Shown here piece after piece: positions 34,862-44,600 of a DNA stretch of 64,000 bases; within the stretch, counting starts at the first letter, position 1, and every line of letters begins with the position of its first letter. The notes beneath the pieces were generated by a model. It saw only the letters and a list, made by a program, of their open reading frames with translations. It was not told the DNA's origin and made no database searches. This stretch comes from Pyrinomonadaceae bacterium MAG19_C2-C3 (GTDB taxonomy: Bacteria; Acidobacteriota; Blastocatellia; Pyrinomonadales; Pyrinomonadaceae), in contig JANDLT010000018.1 in assembly GCA_024330265.1 (NCBI GenBank), forward strand, positions 22,491-86,490. Reading direction: 5' to 3'. A program made the translations under genes and the position numbers.

Positions 34862-34978
34862 GTCACGCGCGGTATTTTGATTCAACGGCAAGCGCGTAGT
34901 CACGAACGATGTTTGGTCGGCACGTCACACTGCCGGAGCAATATAGCCGCGATTTTCGGCGGAAGCGACCAAGACTAC
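34862..34978 (-). pseudogene. Second remnant of an HbpS/GlcG-like gene, 3' end
   Basis: Minus-strand reading gives VLVASAENRGYIAPAV, a stop, then RADQTSFVTTRLP and a degraded tail. The intact gene reads DLIASAGSRGYVAPAERRADQIIV-RDTRLP. It is more diverged than the remnant at 33402, hence probably older. It lies between DUF4331 copies 3 and 4. Confidence 0.75.
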
Positions 34979-34994
34979 TTGAGTCGCTTCCGCC
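34958..34994 (-). terminator. 12-bp perfect hairpin after DUF4331 copy 4
   Basis: GGCGGAAGCGAC and GTCGCTTCCGCC pair with a 13-nt loop, starting 5 bp downstream of the copy 4 stop. One arm is part of the HbpS remnant. No T-tract is evident, so it could also be a processing or stability element. Confidence 0.5.
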
Positions 34995-34998
34995 GCTC

Positions 34999-36222
34999 CT
35001 AGTTGCGCGTTTGGTCGTCTACAACTCCGGGTTCGCGCGGTTGGTGCGATAAGCCGAAGAACGGGAACGTATTGGTGAACGGAACGTCGTTAGCGTTGGC
35101 GTTGTCGGTGGTGACGGCTCCATTAGTAATGACGGTCAGCAATGTATCAACCACGTCGTCGCCAAGTCGTCGCCCGTTCGGAAAGGCAGCTTGTGCATTA
35201 CTACCACCGCCGTCGCCTTGATTCGGAATGCCGAGATTAAGGCGGACGAAATCACCGCGTGTGACGGCGATGGACGCGAGCAAGTTGATATTAGCGTCAG
35301 GCGTGCCGAGCGCGCGAAGCGTCCCCACGATGGAATTGGCAAACCTGCCCGCCGCGTCGTCTCGCGTGGCAGCCAAGTTGTGTTCGTCTTTGCGGTTAAA
35401 CGGGATGAGCGCGACGTTCACCGCCGGAGTCGCAACGCGATCAACTTGGTTGGTAATACTACTAACAGCACCGCGCAACGTTTTCCGACCTTTAGGAAAA
35501 GTCGTTGTTCGACTCGTCACGACTTCAACGCCGAACTCGTTGTTGGCGGTGGGTTGAAACATCGAAATCGGAAAGCTGAAAGCGATGGCGAGAACGTTGT
35601 ATCCGGCGAAGGTGTCGCGTCCGCGATTGAGGGCGGCAGGATTAGGCGCACCAGAGGTGACCGAATCAACGAACCGCCGAAAGCCCGGAATGTCGAAGCG
35701 GAAGGGGTCGTCAACGAGTCCGGCGTAGAACCGTACACCCGTCGCCTGATCCATTGTGATGACGCGCTGGGGTGCGGTTGTATCCAGTGATGCCGGAGTG
35801 GTCGGAGCGGTGAAGGTCGTGCCGTCCATCAAGGTCACGGTCGCGGTTTGCGGCGTCGAGGTCGCTGTCGCTCCCACCTTACGACTAAATCTGACATCAA
35901 TAAATTTGTCAGGCGTGGCATCGCCCGTCATCTCCAGATTGAAGCGATAGCGCAAGCCCGGATCGAAGATGCCGAAGTTGACGGCTTCTCCGGGAACGAT
36001 GAAACCATTGACGGTCACCATCAAGATGACGCGGGTATTGTCGTTCGGGTCGAGGAAAGAATATACGTCAGCCAAATCTCCGGCGCGGTCAAGCGACGGT
36101 ATCGGTGAATCGCCGTGGTCGGCGGCTTCAATCGGAACATGGGTCGTGAAAAACAAAGTGATGGCGACAATCACCGCGAGCGAGATAGTCATCGCAAAGT
36201 GGCGGCGGGTAAAGCGAGACAT
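34999..36222 (-). CDS. DUF4331 exported protein, copy 4
   Basis: A 407-residue protein. Signal segment (FAMTISLAVIVAITLFFTTH), then AADHGDSPIPSLDRAGDLADVY, DPNDNTRVILMVTVNGFIVP, RGRDTFAGYNVLAIAFSFP and the conserved end NGRRLGDDVVDTLLTVITNG, HQPREPG, DDQTRN. The ATG at 36222 has AAAGG 8 nt upstream, like the other copies; the ATG two codons earlier is too close to it. It is the copy directly downstream of the intact HbpS-like gene (95 bp), separated from it by a perfect 24-bp inverted repeat. Confidence 0.9.
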   Translation of the reverse strand: MSRFTRRHFAMTISLAVIVAITLFFTTHVPIEAADHGDSPIPSLDRAGDLADVYSFLDPNDNTRVILMVTVNGFIVPGEAVNFGIFDPGLRYRFNLEMTGDATPDKFIDVRFSRKVGATATSTPQTATVTLMDGTTFTAPTTPASLDTTAPQRVITMDQATGVRFYAGLVDDPFRFDIPGFRRFVDSVTSGAPNPAALNRGRDTFAGYNVLAIAFSFPISMFQPTANNEFGVEVVTSRTTTFPKGRKTLRGAVSSITNQVDRVATPAVNVALIPFNRKDEHNLAATRDDAAGRFANSIVGTLRALGTPDANINLLASIAVTRGDFVRLNLGIPNQGDGGGSNAQAAFPNGRRLGDDVVDTLLTVITNGAVTTDNANANDVPFTNTFPFFGLSHQPREPGVVDDQTRN

Positions 36223-36246
36223 AAACATTACCTTTCTGTTGTAGAA

Positions 36247-36310
36247 CGTAAATCGTGCTGAACGGTGATTAAAGGAATGTTCTTCTAATCACCGTTCAGC
36301 ACGATTTACG
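36247..36310. repeat. Perfect 24-bp inverted repeat
   Basis: Arms 36247-36270 and 36287-36310 are exact reverse complements (CGTAAATCGTGCTGAACGGT...), with a 16-nt loop. It lies between the HbpS-like stop (36318) and DUF4331 copy 4 (36222). A terminator, attenuator or RNA-stability hairpin is possible. Confidence 0.85.
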
Positions 36311-36317
36311 CACGGCT

Positions 36318-38207
36318 CTATAAATTAGGATTGCGCGGAAACTTAACAAACGGCAAGCGTGTGTCGCGGACGATGATCTGGTCGGCACGACGCTCTGCCG
36401 GAGCGACATAGCCGCGACTTCCGGCGGAAGCAATCAGGTCGTCTTGATCAATCCCGTCGCCCGAAATGCCGATAGCTCCGACGAGTTCGCCGTTCTTGAA
36501 CAGCGGCACACTGCCTGCGAAGATTTGCAAACCGCCCGGTGCGATGTCAGAGCAACGGACGTTCTGCCCGGCGATGGCGCGCTCAAGATTGCGCTTGATT
36601 AAATCGAGTTGTAAGCCGACGTTGAACACGCTCCATTCACCGAACGGCGTGCTTAAAGGTCCGGGCGCGATGGGAAGCTCGTCGCTGACATCAATACCGT
36701 CTGGATAAAACGGGCGATGAAGAAAGCCTATCGCGCGGTCGCTGAAAACAAAGCTGCCGTCGAACATAACACCGTCGGCGGCGGAGCGGTCAATGTATGA
36801 ACCGAGTCCGGCAGCACGCACTCTGCTTCCGGCGTTGGCGGTGGAAAAGAAAGCGGCGGTGCGGGCTTTTTGAACCGAAACATCGAAGCCGAAAACGGGC
36901 GCGTCCGCCGTGCGGAAGATGCCAAGCACGCGCCCTTCCGTATCAACGACGGAGATTGAGACGCGCGCCGAACTTCCCAACGGTCGTCGAATCGCGGCGC
37001 GTGTGCGCGAAGCCTGTTCCGCCCCTTGCCTGAGAATCGTCGTCACATCGCTTGCCGTCAAACTGTTGGCGGTGACGGTGGGACTCGCGCGGATGGCAAA
37101 GCGATTACTGAATTGCCCTTGCACAGTGCCGAGTGTCGCGGGTGAGAAATCCGATACTTGCGCTCCGCGAATCGGAAACAACGGATTGATGTTGCCCGCG
37201 AGCGAGCCGAAGGGTTGCGGCGTGGGCGTCGGCGGGTTGGTGACATTGATGTAGGGAAGGCGCACGCCGTCAACGAGAATCGTGTCGCCGCGAATCTGCG
37301 GCGGCGGTTCAAATCCGCGCACCGCACCGGCGGCGATGATTTCTTCAGGCGGTAGTTCTTCATCAATCGAGTTGCGGTCAACCGTGTAAAGCCCGTCGCC
37401 TTCGACCGCGATGCCGCCGACCGCGACGCCGTTTTTATACAACGGCAAGCCGCCCGGATCGCCCGCGATGCCGAGCGGCAGGGCAGGACGTTTGATGTCG
37501 GTGCATGGCAGGGATGAGAACTGCACGCCGAAGAGCGGACCGCCGGGACGATTCTCGCCGACCGGGCCCATCGGGATGTGTTCCTGAATAATGAATCCGG
37601 CGGTGCGCGACGTGAAGGCATTGCCGGTCGTCGAGAAGAAAGCCGCCGTGCCAGCTTTGGAAATCGCGGCAAACGACGACGGAGCAATCGTGCCGTTCAA
37701 ACCGATGTCAACTAGCCCAAGCGAATTGGTCGGGCGAATCTCTCCCGTACCGCCATTGAGTTGTGTCATCGGCGGCGCGCCGGGCATCGCAAACACGCCG
37801 AGCGGGTTGCCTTCGCGGTCAACGACGGCGATGGTCACGGGCAAGTTTTGCGTGAGCGCGACCGAGTAAGCCTGCGCGATGACAAGCCGCACATCATCGG
37901 CGGTCAATGTTCCGGCGGTCATCGTCACGCCGCCCGTCGGCATCACTTCCGCGTCGCCCAAATCGTTCACTACCAGACTGTCCATGCGCGTCGTCGGAGT
38001 CGCCTGACGGCTTCGCAAAGCGCGCCCTTTGCGGCGCGACGTTGATGTTGGAGCGGAAGGTGAGGAGGGCGGCGTCGCGTTGGCGTAAAGGCGTGTTTGC
38101 GCCCGGACGGTTGAAACGTGAATCGGCATGATGCCGCTTAACGCGAAGGTCAAACAACCGACGACACAAGCGAAGCGGCGCATCTGTATTTTCATGAAAC
38201 TTTTCAT
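36318..38207 (-). CDS. Exported two-domain HbpS/GlcG-like (DUF336) protein
   Basis: A protein of about 629 residues with a signal peptide (RRFACVVGCLTFALSGIMPI, cleavage near VRAQT) and two homologous GlcG/HbpS-like domains. Domain 1 (about 95-330) has LTADDVRLVIAQAYSVAL, VAVVDREGNPLGVFAMPGA, SKAGTAAFFST and LYKNGVAVGGIAVEGDG. Domain 2 (about 365-620) has LTASDVTTILRQGAEQA, SVVDTEGRVLGIFRT, KARTAAFFST and LFKNGELVGAIGISGDG. HbpS-type proteins bind haem or sense redox state; GlcG function is unclear. Several in-frame ATGs exist (38234, 38207, 38195) without a clear RBS; I chose the one just before the signal. Two decayed copies of its 3' end lie downstream. Confidence 0.85.
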   Translation of the reverse strand: MKSFMKIQMRRFACVVGCLTFALSGIMPIHVSTVRAQTRLYANATPPSSPSAPTSTSRRKGRALRSRQATPTTRMDSLVVNDLGDAEVMPTGGVTMTAGTLTADDVRLVIAQAYSVALTQNLPVTIAVVDREGNPLGVFAMPGAPPMTQLNGGTGEIRPTNSLGLVDIGLNGTIAPSSFAAISKAGTAAFFSTTGNAFTSRTAGFIIQEHIPMGPVGENRPGGPLFGVQFSSLPCTDIKRPALPLGIAGDPGGLPLYKNGVAVGGIAVEGDGLYTVDRNSIDEELPPEEIIAAGAVRGFEPPPQIRGDTILVDGVRLPYINVTNPPTPTPQPFGSLAGNINPLFPIRGAQVSDFSPATLGTVQGQFSNRFAIRASPTVTANSLTASDVTTILRQGAEQASRTRAAIRRPLGSSARVSISVVDTEGRVLGIFRTADAPVFGFDVSVQKARTAAFFSTANAGSRVRAAGLGSYIDRSAADGVMFDGSFVFSDRAIGFLHRPFYPDGIDVSDELPIAPGPLSTPFGEWSVFNVGLQLDLIKRNLERAIAGQNVRCSDIAPGGLQIFAGSVPLFKNGELVGAIGISGDGIDQDDLIASAGSRGYVAPAERRADQIIVRDTRLPFVKFPRNPNL

Positions 38208-38591
38208 AGCGACATCAAACATCGAATTATTCATCGAATTATTTTCCGGTTTCGAGGTTGAGAAGTAATCGGTTGTGCATGTATGTGGCGAGGACATGCG
38301 GGAAGCGCGAAGCACAACAAGCATTCAAACTGTGGAGTGAGAATGTAATCACCAATCGGCTTACGGTCAAGTACCCGTGCATCGTTTGTCAAACTTTCCG
38401 GCGACCACTAATGCGAAGCTTAATCGCACCCGCATAAATTGTTTGGCGAAGCGGTTGCGACAGGTCATCATCTTATGGTAAAAGGCATCTCACTCTGAAG
38501 ACATTCCTCACTAAATTCAGAGTGCTGCTTGGCAATCATCACCTCGTCGCTTCAAGCTTTTCAGATAAACTTCGCTGACGGTACTTGCTCA
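38208..38591. other. 384-bp divergent intergenic region
   Basis: Between the HbpS-like gene (minus) and the beta-barrel gene (plus). It contains a small inverted repeat at 38491-38524 (CACTCTGAA, 16 nt, TTCAGAGTG), a candidate operator or hairpin about 70 bp before the plus-strand start. I see no convincing -35/-10 pair and no gene. Confidence 0.5.
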
Positions 38592-40784
38592 ATGCAATCA
38601 GTGATTTCCCCCCGATTCGTCGCGTCGCTGGCGATAGTGTTCACGCTTACCGCCGCACCCGTTGTGCGTCCGCGTACCCACTCGTCGCACACCACCACAT
38701 CATCATCACTCACAAGCTTGATGTTCGCCGACGTTCGCGGACAACTGATGGGCGTTATTCGTGACGTGAAAACCAATCCGGTAGCAAACATCGAAGTCAT
38801 GGCTACCAATCAGGTGACGGGCGAGAAAACGCGCACCACAACCGACGGGCAAGGTCGTTATACTTTGCGACTCGATCCGGGTGCGTATCGCATCAACGTC
38901 GAACTCTTTAACGCTTCCAACCCGGAAGCCGAACGCCTTCAAGTTTTTGAGCAAGAACAGGTCATCGTCGGGAAGACCGGCGGCGACATGCCGCTTGACA
39001 TCACGCTCAGACGGCGTGCGCTTCCCGCCAACTCGCCGCTCATAAACAGTGAATTGCCGCGCGGTCAAGGCTTCGAGCCGTTGGGGGCGGCGGGTGATGA
39101 ATCCGTCGAGTCGCGCCCGCAAACCGAACCCGACCGCCGCGAAGTCCGCGACCGCTTCCGCATAGGCTTTCCCGAATACGACCGTTACGGCGACCGTGGG
39201 CGGCGCGGGCGCGACATTCCGTTTCGCAAAGGTCGCTTTATTGACCCGTACAATCAGAGCGTCATCAAAGGCGATTTCCCGTTTATCGGCAATAACTACT
39301 TTATGATTCTCGGCGGTTCGTCAGCCGCGACCGTCGAACTGCGCCGCACGCCGACGCCTTCCGGTGCCAGCGCGGATGAACCGGGAAGTGCCGAGTTCTT
39401 CGGTCAACCCGAAGCCCTCGCCGTGATTCATACTGTGCAACTCAACTTCGAGTTTTTCAAAGGCGATACGGTGTTTCGCCCGCGTTCGTTCGCGTTCAAA
39501 TTCTCACCGACGTTCTCTATACCGAACTTCGTCAACGCCCGCGAGCGCGGCGTCCTCAACATTGACCCGCGACGCGGCACGAACCGCACCGATTTACACG
39601 CTTCGTTTGAAGAAGCTTTCGGTGAAGTCAAGTTAATGGATGTCAACGAGAATTATGACTTCGTGTCGGTGCGCGCCGGAATCCAACCGTTCGTTTCCGA
39701 TTTTCGCGGGTTTATCTTTTCCGATAATAATCTCGCCGCGCGTCTGTTCGGTGGTTTCGACAACAACCGTTACCAGTTTAACGCCGCCGCCTTCACGATG
39801 CTTGAGAAGGATACCAACAGCGGATTGAATAGTTTCAAAGGACGCCGCCAGAACGTCTATATCGCCAACCTGTTTCGTCAGGACACGTTCCGCAAAGGCT
39901 ATGCGATTCAGGGCAGCCTGCTTTACAACGACGACCGCGGCGGAGTCGAGTTCGATAAGAACGGCTTTCTCGTGCGCCCGAACCCGCTCGGTGATTTCCA
40001 GCTTAATCGCGTTCAAGTCGGCTACGTCGGTTTCAACGGCGACGGTCACTTAGGGATTTTGAATCTCACCAATTCTTACTATTTCGCGTTCGGCAACGAA
40101 ACGCATAACCCGATTGCCGGGCGCGGCGTCAAAGTGCGTTCGCATATGGCGGCGGTCGAGGCTTCGATTGACCGCGACTATCTACGCTTTCGCGCGTCGG
40201 CGTTCTTTACTTCCGGCGACAAAGACCCGACCGATGACCGTGCGACCGGCTTCGACGCGATTTTCGACGACCCGAATTTTATCGGCGGTCAATTCTCATA
40301 CTGGAATCGCAACGGCATACGCCTCACGCAAACCGGCGTCGGTTTAGTTCAACCCAACAGCCTGATTCCTTCTTTGCGCTCAAGCAAATCGCAGGGACAG
40401 TCGAACGCCGTCAACCCCGGCATCACGATTCTAAATCTCGGACTCGATGCCGAAATCACACAGAAAATCAAAGCCATCGCCAACGTCAGTTACTTGCGCT
40501 TCAATCAAACCGAAGCCTTGAAGCTTGTGCTGTTTCAACCGCAGGTTCGCAAAGACATCGGCTTCGATTACTCAATCGGCGTCGCGTATCGCCCGTTTTT
40601 GAACAACAACGTCACGTTCAATTTCGGTGCGGCGACGCTCACCAACGGGCGCGGTTTGCGCGACATCTTCACCGACCAATCGCGTAACTGCCCGGTTGAA
40701 GTCACGGACTATTGCGCGCCGCAAGTCATCAACCCGCGCAAGCCGATGTACACCCTTTTCGTCAACACGAGGTTTCTTTTCTAA
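38592..40784 (+). CDS. Outer-membrane beta-barrel with carboxypeptidase-regulatory-like domain
   Basis: A 730-residue exported protein. Signal-like N-terminus (RFVASLAIVFTLTAAPVV), then at about residues 50-135 a CarboxypepD_reg-like Ig fold (GVIRDVKTNPVANIEVMATN, TTDGQGRYTLRLDPGAYRI). An Arg/Asp/Pro-rich linker follows to about residue 220, then a long series of alternating amphipathic strands ending in LFVNTRFLF, with the terminal Phe typical of barrel proteins. No TonB box or plug is evident. Because a decahaem cytochrome gene follows at 41623, a porin-cytochrome-like partnership is possible but unproven. The ATG at 38592 precedes the signal. Confidence 0.75.
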   Translation: MQSVISPRFVASLAIVFTLTAAPVVRPRTHSSHTTTSSSLTSLMFADVRGQLMGVIRDVKTNPVANIEVMATNQVTGEKTRTTTDGQGRYTLRLDPGAYRINVELFNASNPEAERLQVFEQEQVIVGKTGGDMPLDITLRRRALPANSPLINSELPRGQGFEPLGAAGDESVESRPQTEPDRREVRDRFRIGFPEYDRYGDRGRRGRDIPFRKGRFIDPYNQSVIKGDFPFIGNNYFMILGGSSAATVELRRTPTPSGASADEPGSAEFFGQPEALAVIHTVQLNFEFFKGDTVFRPRSFAFKFSPTFSIPNFVNARERGVLNIDPRRGTNRTDLHASFEEAFGEVKLMDVNENYDFVSVRAGIQPFVSDFRGFIFSDNNLAARLFGGFDNNRYQFNAAAFTMLEKDTNSGLNSFKGRRQNVYIANLFRQDTFRKGYAIQGSLLYNDDRGGVEFDKNGFLVRPNPLGDFQLNRVQVGYVGFNGDGHLGILNLTNSYYFAFGNETHNPIAGRGVKVRSHMAAVEASIDRDYLRFRASAFFTSGDKDPTDDRATGFDAIFDDPNFIGGQFSYWNRNGIRLTQTGVGLVQPNSLIPSLRSSKSQGQSNAVNPGITILNLGLDAEITQKIKAIANVSYLRFNQTEALKLVLFQPQVRKDIGFDYSIGVAYRPFLNNNVTFNFGAATLTNGRGLRDIFTDQSRNCPVEVTDYCAPQVINPRKPMYTLFVNTRFLF

Positions 40785-40960
40785 GCTCGACTTTATCCAT
40801 TTTGGAAACAGGGAACGTAAATAAAAGACTTAGCGTCACGATTATTCGCCAGACTTTTTGAATGTCAGTCAAAAAGTGGACATTCAAAAAGTCTGACGTT
40901 GAAAACAAAAGACTTATGCCATCGGTGTTTCGGCTTCCTAAAAATGGATAAAGTCGAGCT
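40784..40960. repeat. 177-bp nested palindrome
   Basis: Outer arms 40784-40803 and 40941-40960 are exact 20-bp reverse complements (AGCTCGACTTTATCCATTTT), followed by a GGAA / TTCC pair. Inside, 40850-40866 and 40879-40895 form a perfect 17-bp hairpin (CAGACTTTTTGAATGTC). Direct repeats AAAAGACTTA occur at 40823 and 40907. It begins at the stop codon of the beta-barrel gene; no protein is encoded. Confidence 0.85.
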
Positions 40961-41041
40961 AAAGACGTTGACGTTCAATTTATCGCCACGCGCGATTTGC
41001 TTCGTGACTACTTCATCACGGATTCATTACGGGACTTGCAA

Positions 41042-41557
41042 ATGAGTCATAACCTCGAATCGGAAACCACGCCGCCGGACCCGAATCATGGGGAAAATTT
41101 CGGTTACAGCGCGACCGGGTATGCCAACTCGGAAACCGCGCCCGCCGAGTACGCGACGTTCGGGCAACGACTTCTCGCCCTGATTGTGGATAGTCTTATT
41201 ATTGCGTTTGCCTACTACGCTATCGTCGGCATCTTGAGTGTTTTTGGTTTTGCATCTTTCTCACAAGAAGATACTTATAGCTTAACTGCGAGGGATGTTG
41301 AAGGTTTGCTCATCGGCTGGCTCTACGAAGCCGTGATGATGAGTTCGCATCGTCAGGGGACTTTCGGCAAAATGGCGTTCGGTATCAAAGTCACGGATAT
41401 GAACGGCAACCGCATCTCGTTCGGCAGGGCGACGGCGCGCCACTTCGCCAAATACATTTCCGGCGTCATCTGTCTCGCAGGCTATTTCGTCGCGCTCTTT
41501 ACACAGCGCAAACAAGCCCTTCACGATTTGATTGCTGGCACTCTTGTTCTCAAATAA
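41042..41557 (+). CDS. RDD family membrane protein
   Basis: A 171-residue protein with a polar N-terminus of about 35 residues and the RDD domain: [20 protein letters not shown] (the R...D signature), a second TM, a loop with [21 protein letters not shown], and a third TM ([18 protein letters not shown]) ending [17 protein letters not shown] proteins are polytopic; some act as transporters or help localise others. The ATG at 41042 starts 15 codons into the open frame; weak RBS. Lies between the beta-barrel and decahaem genes. Confidence 0.85.
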   Translation: MSHNLESETTPPDPNHGENFGYSATGYANSETAPAEYATFGQRLLALIVDSLIIAFAYYAIVGILSVFGFASFSQEDTYSLTARDVEGLLIGWLYEAVMMSSHRQGTFGKMAFGIKVTDMNGNRISFGRATARHFAKYISGVICLAGYFVALFTQRKQALHDLIAGTLVLK

Positions 41558-41622
41558 AGCGTGAAGCCGGATTACCCGAAATTCACCAAATACAAGTTAA
41601 AACCTTTGAAGAACTAACAATC

Positions 41623-44600
41623 ATGACATCGCATCGCCTTACAGGTTTCAAGTTGTTCGTCCTGCTTGCCGTCGTCCTCGCCGTCGTCGGGTTCGTCGTC
41701 ATCGAATCGCGTTCATCCGCCGAAAGCAATTCGCCGCGCAACGAATCATCGGCATCATCCGTCGCTTCGGCACACGGCACGTCGCAAACCGCGACCCCCG
41801 CACAGAACGCCCAAACTGCGGCGACGCCACAAGCAACGGCGACACCGCAAACAACGGCGGCTGCCCGGAGACCGGAAGCTCCGCAAGTCGAAGGCTGCAT
41901 TTCGTGTCACGGCAAAACCGAGCCGATGCACCCGCGCTATACGACGCGCGGCATCGAAGACACTTTGACCGCCGACGGCAAAGACGGACAGGGCATGACG
42001 TGTACGCAGTGTCACGGCGGCAACAAAGCCATCGCGCCCGCCATTCCCGGCAACATCAATGATGAAACCGCCAAACTCGAAGCCCACGTTCGCCCGACCT
42101 TCCCCGAACGCTGGGAGGTGAACGGCAAAAAGGTCACGCGCAACCCCGAAAACACGCTCACGCTTTTACAGCAAGAAAGTTACGAATTCGTTCGCTTCGT
42201 CAATCCCGGCGACCAGCGCGTCGCTGAAAGAACGTGCGGCGCGTGCCACTCAAATGAAGTCGAAACCAATGCTTCCAACATGATGCTTCACGGCGGAATG
42301 CTGTGGGGCGCGGCACTTTACAACAACGGCGGCTACCCGCTCAAAGATACGCACTTCGGCGAAGCTTACGCCCCTGAGACCGGCGCGCCGTCACGCTTGA
42401 TTCGCTTCCCGCGTCCGACGGCGGAGCAAACCAAGTTCAAAGGCATACTCTCGTACTTAGACCCGCTTCCACGTTGGGAAATCTCGCAACCCGGCAATGT
42501 CCTTCGCGTCTTTGAGCGCGGCGGGCGGCGGCGTCTTGAAGTCGGACTCCCTGACCGCGAAGAAGAACCCGGCAAACCCGACAAAGGTTTATCTCCACGC
42601 GGACTTGGTACGAACAACCGCACCGACCCCGTATATCTCGGACTTCAAAAAACACGTCTGCTCGACCCGACGCTCAACATGTTGGGATCGAACGACCATC
42701 CCGGCGATTTTCGCTCATCCGGCTGTACGTCGTGCCACACGATTTATGCCAACGACCGCAGTTATGTTCACTCCGGCAGTTATGCTGAATTCGGCAACAC
42801 GGGGGCGACCGCGACGCGCGACGAAAGCCTTAAAGACGAACGTGAATCAAAAGAAGAAGGGCATCCGATTAAGCATCAATTCACGAACCGCATCCCGTCG
42901 TCGCAATGTATGACCTGCCATATGCACCCCGGCACGAACATGGTCACGACCTATTACGGGATGACGTGGTGGGACAATGAAACGCACGCCGATAAGATGT
43001 ATCCGGCGGAGCAGAAAGACCCTTCCGAAGACGATTACGACCGCATTTACAGACAGAACCCGGAAGGCGCGGCGGCGCGCGGTAAATGGAGCGAACGCGA
43101 ATTTTTAGACAAGACCGGCACGCCCGAATTTAATAAACAACTCGACCGTACACAGTTCGCGGACTTTCACGGTCACGGTTGGATATATCGCGCCGTCTTC
43201 AAGAAAGACCGCAGCGGCAACATGCTCGACGCGCAAGACAACATCGTCGAAAACGTCACGCCCGACAAACTCGCCAAGTCCGTCGCGTTTCTCGATAAAG
43301 CCGCCGCGAAGACGACGGAACAGGAAGCCGGAACTCCGGTTCACCTTAAAGACATACACCTTGAAAAAGGTATGCACTGCGCCGATTGCCACTTCCGTCA
43401 GGACACGCACGGCAACGGCAATCTTTACAACGAACCGCGCGCCGCCATCGAGATTCAGTGTATAGATTGTCACGGCTCGATTCAGAAACGCGCCACACTC
43501 GTCACATCCGGTTTCGCGGCGGGCGATAGAGTTATCGGCGGCAAAGAAACCAACAGTGAAACGGGCAGAAATCTGGCGACCACAAGCCAACTCAAAACCA
43601 AGACCGCGACGGGCAGAGACTTAGCCGTGTTCCAACGCGCGACGGCTGAAAGACCCGTCACGAAGCGCGACGAAAACAATCAAGAAATCGTTTTCAAAAA
43701 CGGCGAGATAATCCAAAACTCTATGGTCGAACCCGGCAAGTGGTGGCGCGTCGTCCAGACCGTTGACACCATCACTCCGGGAACATCCGACTACGACGAA
43801 CAATCGCGTTATGCGAAGACCATTCGCACCGACGGCGAAACGTGGGGCGATGTTCCAACGGATGAAAAAGAACTCGCGCACCGCGATTCAAACATGACGT
43901 GCTTCTCGTGTCACTCCGCGTGGGTCACGTCGTGCTTCGGCTGTCACCTTTCTATGAAGGCGAACAAGAAGATGCCGAACCGCCACAACGAAGGTGAGGA
44001 CTCGCGCAACTTCACGACCTATAACTATCAAGTCTTACGCGACGACATCTTTATGCTCGGACGCGACGGCACGGTTACGGGAAACCGCATCGCTCCCGTG
44101 CGTTCATCGTCCGCCATTCTCGTTTCATCGCAAAATCAAAACCGCGAGTGGATTTACTCACAACAACAGACCATCTCCGCCGAAGGTTATTCCGGTCAGG
44201 CTTTCAACACGCACGTCCCGCACACCGTGCGCGGCTCGGAAACGCGCACCTGTAACGATTGCCACGTCTCCGACCGCAACGACAACAACGCATGGCTCGC
44301 ACAACTGTTTTTACAAGGCACGAACTTCGTCAACTTCATAGGACAGTATGCCTACGTCGCCGCCGAAGACGCGCTCGAAGTCGTGCGCGTCACCGAAGCC
44401 GACGAGCCGCAAGCCGTCATCGGCAGCACGCTTCACAAAGCCGCGTACCCGCGCAACTACGCCAAATTTGAAAAAGGCGAACGCGAACTAAAAACCTTCT
44501 TTGAACATCGCGGCAACCCCGAAGTCTTGGGCGTTCAGGTGCGCGGCGAGTACGCTTACGTCGCGGCGGGCAAAGGCGGCTTGCGCGTTTATGATGTCGC

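Noticed and set aside
36318..38207. Reading the HbpS-like protein as a glycolate-oxidase GlcG subunit
   Set aside because: It has a signal peptide and two domains, and no glcD/E/F genes are nearby; an exported HbpS-like role fits better.
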